Below the pieces are notes generated by a model. The model was not told where the DNA came from. It did not search any database and saw only the letters and a program-made list of their open reading frames with translations. Both the position numbers and the translations under genes were made by a program. A DNA stretch of 64,000 nucleotides from Dyadobacter sp. CY323. GTDB lineage: Bacteria; Bacteroidota; Bacteroidia; Cytophagales; Spirosomataceae. Of the stretch, positions 43,767 through 52,918 are shown in pieces. The stretch lies in NCBI RefSeq assembly GCF_021390245.1, contig NZ_JAJUXH010000004.1:310001-374000 (forward strand), in the 5' to 3' direction. Position 1 is the first letter of the stretch. Each line of letters opens with the position of its first letter.

Positions 43767-46228
43767 GTTCCTGCCGTTGATTTCATTTCGCTGGCAAGTG
43801 CCGCGATTCCTTTTTGCATACTCCCAAACCGGCTGGCATAATCCATCACCTTGATCTTCTCAGTCTCTTCGGTGGTGTAGCAGAGATATTCTTCCAAACT
43901 TACCTCTGTCCGGTAGACCCGAGAAAGCGTGCCGCCAAGACTAATGAAGACCTCCTTGTACTTTCGAAGTGGATCATTGGCTTTATTAACCGAAAGGATC
44001 AAAGTTTTCTCTTTCTCGGTCAATCCAAGCAGTTCCTGTATCTGGTCAAACTTGTTCTGGTATTTACTTTGGTCGAGCAGGATCTTGCAGTCGCTATTGT
44101 TAATGATCGCCTGCTTGACGACCGGTGAGCTGATGATGTCTTCGACTTCCTGCGTCACCACGATAGCTTCTCCCAGATATTTCCGAACCGTCTTGAACAG
44201 ATACTTAATATAATCGGCCATACCCTCCTTTGCGATTGCCTTCCATGCTTCTTCAATTAATATCATCTTCCGAATCCCTTTTAGCTTTCTCATTTTGCTG
44301 ATGAAAACTTCCATGATGATGATGGTCACCACCGGGAAAAGGATTGGGTGATCTTTGATATTGTCCAGCTCGAAGACAATGAACCGCTCGTTCAATAGGT
44401 CAATGTTCTCAGTCGCATTCAGCAGATAATCAAATTCTCCGCCTTGATAGTAAGGCCGCAATACGTAAAGCAGATTAGCCACATCGAAGTCGCGGTCTTT
44501 CACCTTGTCTTCGTCAAGTATCGGTACGAATTCATCCCGCAGGAATTCATAGAAAGTGTTAAAGCAGGCGAACTCGCCAGATTGTCGAATGTGAGCATAA
44601 TAAAGCGTTAGCGCATTGGATAAGGCCACATACTCACTCCGTTTGAAAACCTCATTATCCTTTTTCCAAAGTGCCAGGATCAGCGTTTTGATGCTTTCCT
44701 TCTTCTCAGTGTCCAACGCGTCGCCCTCGGCGATGTGAAATGGGTTGAACTTGATTGGATTTGTTTCCTGGTAGGTGAAATAGTATCCGCCGACCAGATC
44801 ACATAATCCTTTATAAGAGTGCCCAACATCGACAAGTACAATGTGCGAACCTTGTTCGTAATAGCTCCTGACCATGTGATTGGTGAAAAACGATTTGCCA
44901 CTGCCAGAAGGTCCGAGGATGAATTTGTTTCGGTTGGTGCAAATTCCTTTTCTGATTGGCTCATCGCTAATGTCCACATGAACCGGTTTGCCTGTAAGTC
45001 TATCCCCGAGTCGCAAGCCGACCGGGCTGATCGAAGAACGATAGCCAGTTTCCAGATTCAGAAAGCAAGAAGCCTGCTCCGCAAAACAATCGAAGGTCTC
45101 ATTCATCGGAAAGTCCGCCGCATTGCCCGGAATGCCTGCCCAGAAAATCTGCGGTGCACCAGTTGTCTCCTTTTTTGCGACAGCTTCCATTTGAGCGAGT
45201 GCAGCTGAGACTTTATTGTTGAGCTCATTGAGCTCCTCCTTTTTCTCAGTCCAGACCAGCAGATTAAAATGTGCCCTCACCGGCATCCGCTGACCAGAAA
45301 TTGCCTCGTTCAAAAACGCATTCGTTGCATCAAGCGCAATCGCATTCTTGCGCGAGTATGCCGCCAGTGATTGAAGCCGCAACCTTTTAGTCTCCATTTT
45401 CCGGAGGGTTTTCGCCCCATCGTCAATGAAAATGTATTGGTTGTAAATGTGGTTGCAGCTTAATAGCTGACCGAGCGAAGACGAGTACCCGATGCTAAAC
45501 TTAGTCTTGTCGGTCGAGTAGCGGTCAAAGTGGATTTGTGAGCCGCAGGTGCCTGGCAAGTCCTCTGTATCCGCCAGCGTATAGAGCTGACAGTGCTGGC
45601 TACCGATCCGGATATTTTCGTCAAACTGTATGTCTTTGATCAGCTGCTCGTCGCCCGGCGACAGGTAACAATACTGCTCGATAATTCCGGCCTTCGCATT
45701 ATGGCTCCAAAGCTCATTGTCTTTCAATCTGCGCAGCTTCACAAATCCGCTGTCTTCCATAATGTGCCGAAACTGACCCACACAGCTAAGCAACTCCTGC
45801 AACACTTTCTCATCCATCGTTTCCTCTGGCATCAGCGTAGGCCTGACCAGGTTTGAAACCAGTGAGCTCGAAACCTTTCGGTTCGCTGGCTTTTTGGTAA
45901 TGTAGATATAGCAGCTGTGATCCAAAAACGGCCGTTCGTTGAAATGCCGCTCGCTTTGTATGGACAAATAGCTTTTGTCCTCCCGAGAAAAGTCGGGCTC
46001 ATAACGGCTGTCGACAAACCAGTCCTGCTTGTGGAAGACCGAATGTGCTGGTAGTACGCGGAGCGCTTTCACCCAGGTTTGGTGGAAAGCTTCGTAGTCG
46101 TTGTCTGATAGGGTGAATATTTCAGGCAAATCTGCCTGAAATACCACCGTGATGTCTCCTTGTTTGGATAGGATACAATCGTGTTCCACATCCATGATCG
46201 GGATCAAATCATCGAGTAACTTTTCCAT
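43763..46228 (-). CDS. traG: TraG-family conjugation ATPase (VirB4-like)
   Basis: 821 residues. Walker A is GPSGSGKSF (about 439-447), Walker B is near KMILIEEAWKAIAKEG, followed by a conserved ATRKYLGEAIVVTQE-like stretch (TVRKYLGEAIVVTQEVEDI). It is the VirB4-like ATPase that drives assembly of the Bacteroidota transfer machine. It overlaps TraF by 20 bp and the next paralogue by 4 bp, so it is in the same operon. Confidence 0.95.
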   Translation of the reverse strand: MEKLLDDLIPIMDVEHDCILSKQGDITVVFQADLPEIFTLSDNDYEAFHQTWVKALRVLPAHSVFHKQDWFVDSRYEPDFSREDKSYLSIQSERHFNERPFLDHSCYIYITKKPANRKVSSSLVSNLVRPTLMPEETMDEKVLQELLSCVGQFRHIMEDSGFVKLRRLKDNELWSHNAKAGIIEQYCYLSPGDEQLIKDIQFDENIRIGSQHCQLYTLADTEDLPGTCGSQIHFDRYSTDKTKFSIGYSSSLGQLLSCNHIYNQYIFIDDGAKTLRKMETKRLRLQSLAAYSRKNAIALDATNAFLNEAISGQRMPVRAHFNLLVWTEKKEELNELNNKVSAALAQMEAVAKKETTGAPQIFWAGIPGNAADFPMNETFDCFAEQASCFLNLETGYRSSISPVGLRLGDRLTGKPVHVDISDEPIRKGICTNRNKFILGPSGSGKSFFTNHMVRSYYEQGSHIVLVDVGHSYKGLCDLVGGYYFTYQETNPIKFNPFHIAEGDALDTEKKESIKTLILALWKKDNEVFKRSEYVALSNALTLYYAHIRQSGEFACFNTFYEFLRDEFVPILDEDKVKDRDFDVANLLYVLRPYYQGGEFDYLLNATENIDLLNERFIVFELDNIKDHPILFPVVTIIIMEVFISKMRKLKGIRKMILIEEAWKAIAKEGMADYIKYLFKTVRKYLGEAIVVTQEVEDIISSPVVKQAIINNSDCKILLDQSKYQNKFDQIQELLGLTEKEKTLILSVNKANDPLRKYKEVFISLGGTLSRVYRTEVSLEEYLCYTTEETEKIKVMDYASRFGSMQKGIAALASEMKSTAGT

Positions 46229-46550
46229 TGCTGGTGCGGGTTTTAAAAATGCGTCTTGAATTGGACTTCACGTATCTGGGCACACTTCGCCGGGCAAGCA
46301 TCTTGGTAACACCATGCTCGCCATAGGCCGAGCTCAGGTGATAAATGCCCATGATCATTGGGATACCCAGGCAAACCACAATGCCCACGCAAATGTAAGA
46401 GCGGATGCCGCAGACGTACAGCAGCGTGTAAATCGCAAACAAAACGATTGCCGCCCCGCCCATGTACCAGATGTACTGCGCTTTTAGCCCCTTGAATTCA
46501 ATGGAAGTATTGATGCCCTTATTGATTTGGTAAATGCTCATGCTTGCCAT
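46209..46550 (-). CDS. traF: Conjugation protein TraF (DUF4133)
   Basis: 113 residues from the ATG at 46550 (MASMSIYQINKGINTSIEFK); the longer ORF would overlap traE. It has two membrane helices (YIWYMGGAAIVLFAIYTLLY and the next) and a basic C-terminus, as in VirB3-like DUF4133 proteins. It sits between traE (11 bp) and traG (20-bp overlap). Confidence 0.9.
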   Translation of the reverse strand: MASMSIYQINKGINTSIEFKGLKAQYIWYMGGAAIVLFAIYTLLYVCGIRSYICVGIVVCLGIPMIMGIYHLSSAYGEHGVTKMLARRSVPRYVKSNSRRIFKTRTSNGKVTR

Positions 46551-46561
46551 AACGCTTACCC

Positions 46562-46888
46562 TTATAGGCCAAAGAAAGATTGCAGCACGGTAGCGACCAC
46601 CACTAGGAAAATACAGCTGCCAAACCACGCTGCCGCGACTTTTCCGGTATCATTGTCCCCGGCATTCCATTTCTGGAAAACCTTCACTGCGCCCACCAGC
46701 CCGAGCACCGCGCCGATGGCATACATCAGCTGCGTGCCGGGCTCGAAGTAACTGCGTACCTGGCTGTCGGCTTCGGAGATTCCCGCCGCGCCGTCCTGCG
46801 CTTTGGCGATAGTTGCCAATACTGAGAGCAACGCTGCTGCCCATACTTGTTTTGCCTTGTTTGAAAGGACTGTTTTCCCACATTTCAT
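46562..46888 (-). CDS. traE: Conjugation protein TraE (DUF4134)
   Basis: 108 residues. A signal sequence (ending IAKAQ) precedes two hydrophobic helices with GTQLMYAIGAVLGLVGAVKV and WNAGD then AAAWFGSCIFLVVVATVLQS, the DUF4134 signature. It is the likely VirB2-like pilin subunit. First of the compact tra run (traE-F-G). Confidence 0.92.
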   Translation of the reverse strand: MKCGKTVLSNKAKQVWAAALLSVLATIAKAQDGAAGISEADSQVRSYFEPGTQLMYAIGAVLGLVGAVKVFQKWNAGDNDTGKVAAAWFGSCIFLVVVATVLQSFFGL

Positions 46889-46986
46889 ACGCCTCGTTGA
46901 TTATTGTTTTAAACTTGTTTACTCGGTTTGTCTCCTTGCGGCTCCAAAGCCCGAAGGCCCGGGAGCGCAGGAGAGCGGGCTCATCA

Positions 46987-47469
46987 TTAAACCTCCTTCC
47001 ATAACTCCTCTAGCTCAACAGCACTGAGGTTGATGAACCCATATTTTGCAGATTCCGAAGTGATCACATTGTTGATCGCCTCACGGAACGGCGTGCCTTT
47101 GACGGCTGAAAAATCTTTGATCAATATCTGGATCAGGAAAATCAGATCCCGCTTTTCATAGCCTTTTTCGTATGCTTCTCTGATGCTATTCCTGAGCTGC
47201 GAGCTGAGCTCTTCGACCTTGGCAAACAAGACCTCATTTTGCCAGGGCCGCTTTTTCACTTCAACAGGTTCAGCGGTTTCTTCTGGCTGACTTGCCTGCG
47301 GTGGGCTTACCGGCGGCGGCTTTTCCGGTCGATCCCAGAACCGGGACTTTGAATTAAGCAGTGCTCTAATGTCCTGCCGGTAATACCGGATGCCGATGAT
47401 CACATAGTAAATTGCCACTGTGGCACTCACCGCCAGAAAGTAGCCTGTCCATGATAAATGCGTTGCCAT
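46987..47469 (-). CDS. Single-span membrane protein at the start of the transfer operon
   Basis: 160 residues: an N-terminal membrane helix (WTGYFLAVSATVAIYYVIIG), a Pro/Glu-rich linker (PEKPPPVSPPQASQPEETAE) and a C-terminal helical domain (LRNSIREAYEKGYEKRDLIF). A comparable gene often precedes TraE in Cytophagales elements. I do not know its function. It is the first gene of the long minus-strand operon; its promoter must be in 47470-47700. Confidence 0.68.
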   Translation of the reverse strand: MATHLSWTGYFLAVSATVAIYYVIIGIRYYRQDIRALLNSKSRFWDRPEKPPPVSPPQASQPEETAEPVEVKKRPWQNEVLFAKVEELSSQLRNSIREAYEKGYEKRDLIFLIQILIKDFSAVKGTPFREAINNVITSESAKYGFINLSAVELEELWKEV

Positions 47470-47858
47470 AACTCATGATGTTTTAAGGTTGCTGCTGCAT
47501 TGATTACCTGACAAAACAACACTCAAAACCAAAGCACTTCAAGTACAAGTTTTTCTTGTACCCATGACGCGACCATTGTACCCTGGTGATTATCAATGAC
47601 ATAGAAAATGCAATTGTAGCAAGACTCCCCTAAATTTTATAAAGACTGTCGAAATGCCCGTCAGAGTTTCTTGTATCAATAATGCCCCAAAGGTAGGCAC
47701 AGGGCTGCGGGGCGTAGTGGAAATTCCGGCATAAACACTCGGCAGGAATGCCTTACTGCCCACGGGCCTTCCTTTATTCCGTTGCTTCCATTACTTGCTT
47801 GCCCAGTGCCAGAATGAAGCGCCATAATTCATTCAATCACTTCAAAATCAAGGTAATT
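47470..47858. other. Divergent intergenic region of transfer operon and radC-like gene
   Basis: It holds a perfect palindrome GTACAAG-ttttt-CTTGTAC at 47543-47561, about 75 bp upstream of the transfer operon start, and a GC-rich tract (47695-47770). No gene or firm -33/-7 pair is seen. The palindrome is a candidate operator or hairpin. Confidence 0.45.
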
Positions 47859-48329
47859 ATGGAAAGCTTCGCGAATGTCTCAAACTTGTATCAGGTAACA
47901 GAAATTGAGCTGATCTACAAAACCAATGTACAAGCCAGCCAGCGTCCTAAAATAGCATCGTCCAGAGATGCATACAAGGTGCTGATGCAAACATGGAATG
48001 CTGACAGGCTGGAATTCATTGAAGAGTTCAAGATACTGTTACTGAACAATGCCAGCCGCGTGTTAGGTATTTTTGAAGTTTCGAAAGGTGGGATTTCCGG
48101 AGCAAGTGCTGATGTAAGGATCGTTTTTGCAGCTGCGTTGAAAGCAAATGCAACAGGAATTATCTTGGCACACAATCACCCTTCAGGACAGCTCGTGCCG
48201 AGTGATGCTGATCGGTATGTTACTGAGAATATGAGAAAGGCCGGTGAGTTACTGAATATCCGGGTTTTGGATCACTTGATTGTCACGGCGGAAGGATTTT
48301 GCTCGTTTTCGGATGAGTGCTTAATGTAA
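47859..48329 (+). CDS. RadC-like JAB/MPN domain protein
   Basis: 156 residues from the ATG at 47859; the ORF's earlier Met codons precede the family start. It contains the JAMM zinc signature LAHNHPSGQLVPSDAD (His-x-His...Asp). RadC-like proteins of mobile elements are common in ICEs and their role is unclear (not true recombination proteins). It is transcribed divergently from the transfer operon. Confidence 0.9.
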   Translation: MESFANVSNLYQVTEIELIYKTNVQASQRPKIASSRDAYKVLMQTWNADRLEFIEEFKILLLNNASRVLGIFEVSKGGISGASADVRIVFAAALKANATGIILAHNHPSGQLVPSDADRYVTENMRKAGELLNIRVLDHLIVTAEGFCSFSDECLM

Positions 48330-48512
48330 GAAATAGAATAGACTATATGGTAGATTTTCCAGATACTATCCTATTAAGTTATTCTGATAGGAATATAATC
48401 GCTCCCTTTAATGTTTGATAAAAGTAAATTCTGGCAGATCACTTTTAGAGATTTAAGAATGAAATATATCGATGTCCTTGAGGCAAAAATATCGAAAAAA
48501 AATAAAAAAAAT

Positions 48513-49130
48513 CTAGCTTGCCAAAAATGAACATTCAGTGGCTATATTGAGTATGTCCTCAAAATGAGAATCTAATATTTCCTTATTGAGTCCTAACTTG
48601 TAAGTTCCGTAAGATGAGTAATTTATATCTAGGTGGTGTAATGGATGAAGTCGCCCGTTTTCATTCTTAGGGTCTATATCATACCGTATGTACCCCGGCT
48701 CGAAAAGAAAAATTTCTTCAAGTAGCCACAAACCTGGAAGTTCCTCATCGGACGTATCAATCCAAAAATTAACTGGCGAGGGGTTTAACTTAAACTTTTC
48801 ATTTCTAAGAATTGCAATAGCGGAAGAAACGCTTTGATTGTCAACCTTTGTGCCAAAGTATGTAGTAATTTCAGCTTCAAATTCTCCGAATAAAATTTTG
48901 AAAGGAAAGGATATACTGTAAAATTTAGATTCCTTATAAAAGAAGAGTCTACTCATGTCATTAATAACAAGCTTCATACTGCTGTTGGAAGCAAAATCAA
49001 GCTTCATATCAAGGAGAAGAAGCTGCGCGGAGTGAACTACCACCCAAGCGTAGTCTATCTTATCTCTAATCGCTAGAAAGAAATTTGCTTCTTGAAACGG
49101 CAATATTTTCTTTTGAATTGACTTTATCAT
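48513..49130 (-). CDS. Unknown protein coupled to SF1 helicase
   Basis: 205 residues, no signal peptide or membrane helix. The only noticeable motif is HPLHHLDINYSSYGTYKLGL near the C-terminus, which recalls DUF2290-type proteins (weak, from memory). The start is 1 bp after the helicase stop, so the two are translationally linked and probably act together. The sequence is distinctly AT-rich compared with the tra genes, suggesting recent acquisition. Last gene of the four-gene cargo operon. Confidence 0.65.
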   Translation of the reverse strand: MIKSIQKKILPFQEANFFLAIRDKIDYAWVVVHSAQLLLLDMKLDFASNSSMKLVINDMSRLFFYKESKFYSISFPFKILFGEFEAEITTYFGTKVDNQSVSSAIAILRNEKFKLNPSPVNFWIDTSDEELPGLWLLEEIFLFEPGYIRYDIDPKNENGRLHPLHHLDINYSSYGTYKLGLNKEILDSHFEDILNIATECSFLAS

Positions 49131-49131
49131 T

Positions 49132-51135
49132 CTACGCTTTTAAATATTTGTAGTTGTCTTTAATGAAGTCAGCTAAGGTCTCTTCATCACTTGCAATCAT
49201 GTCCATTTGCTGTGATATCTGAAATAATTTTTCATGAAATCGAGCTTCTATCTTCAATTTTTTGAAAATCTCATTCATCAAGTCATAGTGTGACAACCTC
49301 TTTAAATTATAGTTGAAGCGCATTCTAATTTTCTCTTTTTCCTCGTCCGTTGGTTCTTTGATGACCATCTGTCTATCAGAAAGTATTTTATCAAGCCCCC
49401 TCTTCATCCTATCTGTTAATCCCGATTCCTTTTTGTCCGGGATGACAAAATATGACTTTATAAATGAGCGAGTCAACATTGTGTATAATGAATTTCTATA
49501 ACTAGGGTTATTCTTGATCTTTTTTGTTACACATATAACAAAAGGAAATTCTAATCCTTTTACGTTGTTCCTATTACTAATTAAAACGGTATTTGGAATT
49601 CGTTCCTTCGATTCATAGGCTTTATTGACAGCCCAACCAAGGAGCTGCTGTATTTTAACTTCAATTACATCAGCTAGTTTATACACATCTTTATCCTGGT
49701 CTAGCAAAATAATGCCTATGTCATCGGGATTGACAGTTGAATTTTCTTTTTTTATTTGGTTTATGATATCAATCACAGTATCAGAATATCTTACTTTAAT
49801 GTCTACTAGTTCAATACTCTTGTAATCTTCTTCAATATCTTCAAAGCGACGAAGTGGCTCACGGCTAAGATGAAAATAGTCATCACCATCCACTTTAACA
49901 TTATATCCGCAGTCCTTCCACTCCTTTGTTTCCAACCATCTTAATTTCGATTTCTCAAATAAACCCATCCCCAATGCGTGTGCAAACATTAATGTTCTTG
50001 GGTCGGTTCTATAACATTTTCCCAATAGATAGTCTGGTTCGATTGAACCAGATATTTCCTCGTCGAAAATACTTTGAAAGATATCTCCGGCGATGTAAAT
50101 GTTTTGTTTTGTCACCAAATTACATAAATCGAAAAAGCTTTCATCAAAATCTTGACTTTCATCAATAAACATAAAGTCGAAAGCTGGGGGAACAGAAGTT
50201 TTTTCATACTTATCCTTGATTTCTTTTATAGCTAAATCGCACGCACGACTAAAAGACATTTGATAAGAAAATCTATAAAAAGGAATCTGATAAAAGGCGC
50301 AGATATATCGATACGCTCCTGAATGTGGTTCCGAAGTTGATCCCCATGCATTTGCGCACCATAATCTAGAACCCCATTCAATTTGTTGTTCCACTTTCAT
50401 GAAGTTGAAAAACTGGGGAATTCTCTTCTTTAAATTGTCCGCTAGAATTTTGTTATGACAGGTGAAAAATATTTTTGGTTTGTCAATACCAGTATATAGG
50501 TCTTTTAATTTATGTAATAGAAGCTCCGTTTTACCGGTTCCTGAAAGACCTTGTATACGTATTTTTTTATTATCCGGCTTTTTGTATATAAATCTTGTCT
50601 GATCCCCATCAAATAATTGAATCTTTTGTTTAACCTTTTCCAATGTTGTAATTGGCAGATCTCCACCAACTCGATCTATATCGTTAATGCTACCAATAAA
50701 CAATGAGATTAAAAGTTCGGCCTTCCGCTTCTCAATATCATCATTCAGTGCTAAATCGCGAAAAAGTGTCTCGATATTGGAATGAGTTTTGAGAGATAAA
50801 GATGTTTCAATTAATTCTTTTCGCCACTGCCTTGTCCTCCCAATTACATCCTTGTATAAATATTTGTCAGATATTGAGCCAACGTCTTCAATAACATCCT
50901 CAACATAATCGTCAAAGCCATTTCCGTCTGCACCATAATTGATAATTCCGATTTTTGACTTTGGTATCAGAATAATCAATGCGTTCAGATATTTATAATT
51001 GTATTTCTGGTCCGTCAGCGGTTTGTCAAGCACATATATTAACTCCTTTTTCTGATCCGCATACTCCTCTAAGGCAGTTAGAAAGTCGGCATTCTGAGGA
51101 TTTTTCGGTGCTTGTAAATAAAAATAGCTTGTCAT
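49132..51135 (-). CDS. SF1 (UvrD-like) helicase-type NTPase
   Basis: 667 residues. Walker A is GLSGTGKTELL (about 196-206), Walker B is FMFIDESQDFD (about 321-331), motif III-like is IYIAGDIFQSIFD, motif V-like is NVKGLEFPFVICV and motif VI-like is YTMLTRSFIKSYFV. The N-terminal 190 residues (beta-rich at IILIPKSKIGIINYGADG, then helical) are not recognised and could be a nuclease or adaptor domain. AT-rich. UvrD-like NTPases of this size with an adjacent unknown gene occur in several phage-defence systems. Expressed with the HEPN gene 58 bp upstream and the gene 1 bp downstream. Confidence 0.82.
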   Translation of the reverse strand: MTSYFYLQAPKNPQNADFLTALEEYADQKKELIYVLDKPLTDQKYNYKYLNALIILIPKSKIGIINYGADGNGFDDYVEDVIEDVGSISDKYLYKDVIGRTRQWRKELIETSLSLKTHSNIETLFRDLALNDDIEKRKAELLISLFIGSINDIDRVGGDLPITTLEKVKQKIQLFDGDQTRFIYKKPDNKKIRIQGLSGTGKTELLLHKLKDLYTGIDKPKIFFTCHNKILADNLKKRIPQFFNFMKVEQQIEWGSRLWCANAWGSTSEPHSGAYRYICAFYQIPFYRFSYQMSFSRACDLAIKEIKDKYEKTSVPPAFDFMFIDESQDFDESFFDLCNLVTKQNIYIAGDIFQSIFDEEISGSIEPDYLLGKCYRTDPRTLMFAHALGMGLFEKSKLRWLETKEWKDCGYNVKVDGDDYFHLSREPLRRFEDIEEDYKSIELVDIKVRYSDTVIDIINQIKKENSTVNPDDIGIILLDQDKDVYKLADVIEVKIQQLLGWAVNKAYESKERIPNTVLISNRNNVKGLEFPFVICVTKKIKNNPSYRNSLYTMLTRSFIKSYFVIPDKKESGLTDRMKRGLDKILSDRQMVIKEPTDEEKEKIRMRFNYNLKRLSHYDLMNEIFKKLKIEARFHEKLFQISQQMDMIASDEETLADFIKDNYKYLKA

Positions 51136-51193
51136 AGTTATAAATGATTTCGTAAAAACGAACAGTTTTTTGACTATTGAAACTTAATCCTTT

Positions 51194-51928
51194 TTACACT
51201 TTATAATAAGTCGCTTTATCGAGTTGCCGATAGAGGAATGATACAAGGCTCAAAATGTCAAGGCAGTCCTGTTTGCTTATAGGCCATGTGATTGCGGGCT
51301 CGTGTGCGGTTGGGTTTCTAATAGCGCTCATTAATCCTCCTGAAATGAATTTAATGCCATCCTGGAAATCTTTTTCCGTCTGGGTTTGGCAGTTAGTTAT
51401 TTTAAGCACCCCACTATCGCAGCCCCATACACTTAGCATTAAGGGTTGACCGTCTTTGTCGCTGAGTGCTTTTTCTTTGACATCTTTATTATACGCCTTA
51501 ACAGCTTCAAAGACGGCATGAAAATAATTTGTTTCGATGAACAATTTTCGTGAATGTTTGACCACCTCTGGATGGAATTGGCGATTGAGGAATTCATTCA
51601 AGCTATCTTTGTACACCAAATTGTATGGGCAGCCATTCTTCTCCAAAAGCTGCATCATTTTGTGTTTTTCCTCCCCCGGTGTAAGATCTAATACAAAGTC
51701 AATTAGCCTTTTCATTCGTTCAGTTGGATCCAGTTCCATCCTACCGAGAGATAAAATCCAGTCATAAATTGCCTGCGCTCGAACAGACGTAGTGGCTTGA
51801 TTTGGATAATTTTCTTTCGAGACTTTCAATATAGCTTGACCTAGCCGGTCAATTTCATTGAAACTCGTTGTCCATTTAAGTACGTCACCGACCTGTGTTG
51901 CAAGATTGCAGAAATTAATGTCAGCCAT
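51194..51928 (-). CDS. TIGR02391 (Ymh)-like HEPN protein
   Basis: 244 residues. The C-terminal ~120 residues match the TIGR02391/Ymh HEPN domain: FLNRQFHPEVVKHSRKLF..., then the predicted RNase site R-x4-H in GGLMSAIRNPTAHEP (R204 to H209). The N-terminal ~90 residues are helical and may be an AbiJ-type effector-associated domain. HEPN proteins of this type are known RNA-cleaving effectors in abortive infection and toxin systems. It lies between the XRE gene (53 bp) and the helicase (58 bp) on the same strand. Confidence 0.82.
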   Translation of the reverse strand: MADINFCNLATQVGDVLKWTTSFNEIDRLGQAILKVSKENYPNQATTSVRAQAIYDWILSLGRMELDPTERMKRLIDFVLDLTPGEEKHKMMQLLEKNGCPYNLVYKDSLNEFLNRQFHPEVVKHSRKLFIETNYFHAVFEAVKAYNKDVKEKALSDKDGQPLMLSVWGCDSGVLKITNCQTQTEKDFQDGIKFISGGLMSAIRNPTAHEPAITWPISKQDCLDILSLVSFLYRQLDKATYYKV

Positions 51929-51981
51929 TTAGGAAATGTATATGTTGGAGTTTCAAATGGTCAGGAGCTTTAATTCTGATA

Positions 51982-52416
51982 TTAGCGTTCGACGATCAAC
52001 CGCTCCAATCGCTCCATCATCTCATCCTTCTCTTTCAACATCCGCTCATAAAGTGCCATTTTTTCTTCATGCAATTTTCTGATCTCTTCGATTGGATTTA
52101 CGTTGAATGTGGGAGTATTGCCATTATTGACGAACGCACTGTCCTTAAAATCGTGATAGGTATTGTTAATGATATTAATTGCCTGATTTTCATCAAAATT
52201 CCGGATGGCCTCGGCAGGGATTTTGAGAATTGCCGCCACTTGCTCCAGAATGTCGGAATCGATCTTTTCTCTCTGTTCGAGCAGGGAGATTTTTTGCTGG
52301 TTCCAGTCTTCGCCGAGCTCGAACGCGGGGGCGTCTTGCTTGAGGGATAAGAGTTCTCTGAATCTCTTCAAGTTACGGCCTTCGTGGATCTTCGGATTGG
52401 AGGTAGTATGTGTCAT
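51982..52416 (-). CDS. XRE-family regulator with C-terminal coiled coil
   Basis: 144 residues from the ATG at 52416 (an upstream Met at 52446 is less likely). A helix-turn-helix domain (EGRNLKRFRELLSLKQDAPA then LEQVAAILKIPAEAI) is followed by a coiled coil ending IRKLHEEKMALYERMLKEKD and a Leu-rich tail. It is the first gene of the cargo operon and could act as its transcriptional regulator or, like many HTH partners of HEPN toxins, as an antitoxin. It is divergent from the gene at 52596. Confidence 0.78.
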   Translation of the reverse strand: MTHTTSNPKIHEGRNLKRFRELLSLKQDAPAFELGEDWNQQKISLLEQREKIDSDILEQVAAILKIPAEAIRNFDENQAINIINNTYHDFKDSAFVNNGNTPTFNVNPIEEIRKLHEEKMALYERMLKEKDEMMERLERLIVER

Positions 52417-52595
52417 CTGGAAAGGGTGTTTGGTTAAAAAAAGCAATTTATATAAATCTGCCGGGAAGTGCTCGGATATCTTAGAGGATTGCAGTGTATG
52501 TTACCGAGCGGAAATGTTGCGTACTGCCTGCGAGAGTGGGTGTTTTGCAAAAAACGTAAATGCGAGATTTTGTATCACACTTTTAAAAACACAAG

Positions 52596-52841
52596 ATGGA
52601 CACACAACCACACTCAGACAATGATTCCCAAGACGCGCTTCACCGCGCTTACGGCCGGAAAGTTAAAGAGCTGCTTAGCCAAAGTAACGCCGAGACCTGG
52701 ATTGAAGATCTTTGGGATATTTATACCGGCTTCACCCTTTTTGCGCAGGAATGCGGGACTGATCCGAGAGGTCACAACAGGTTTGTTTCTTTCAAAGAAC
52801 TGGTGTTTTTCTTTCAGGATGTAGGGAAGATGAAGCCTTAA
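52596..52841 (+). CDS. Small hydrophilic protein, 81 aa
   Basis: It begins MDTQPHSDNDSQDALHRAYG, with a Trp/Phe-rich centre (WIEDLWDIYTGFTLFAQE). No family is recognised. Reading frame composition is better than that of the overlapping 118-residue ORF, so this one is preferred. It is divergent from the XRE gene; shared control is plausible. A hairpin follows its stop. Confidence 0.55.
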   Translation: MDTQPHSDNDSQDALHRAYGRKVKELLSQSNAETWIEDLWDIYTGFTLFAQECGTDPRGHNRFVSFKELVFFFQDVGKMKP

Positions 52842-52856
52842 AATTTTTTTGCCGCA

Positions 52857-52879
52857 GCAGTCGGTTGTAAGCCGACTGC
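52857..52879. terminator. Bidirectional terminator hairpin
   Basis: GCAGTCGG / CCGACTGC stem with a 7-nt loop, preceded by AAAATTTTTTT, between the converging genes ending at 52841 and 52919. Confidence 0.6.
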
Positions 52880-52918
52880 ATTCACTTGTCATACCAGACG
52901 AATCATTCCGGTCACAAT

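Noticed and set aside
52468..52824. 118-residue plus-strand ORF
   Set aside because: Overlaps the XRE promoter region and competes with the more protein-like frame 52596-52841.
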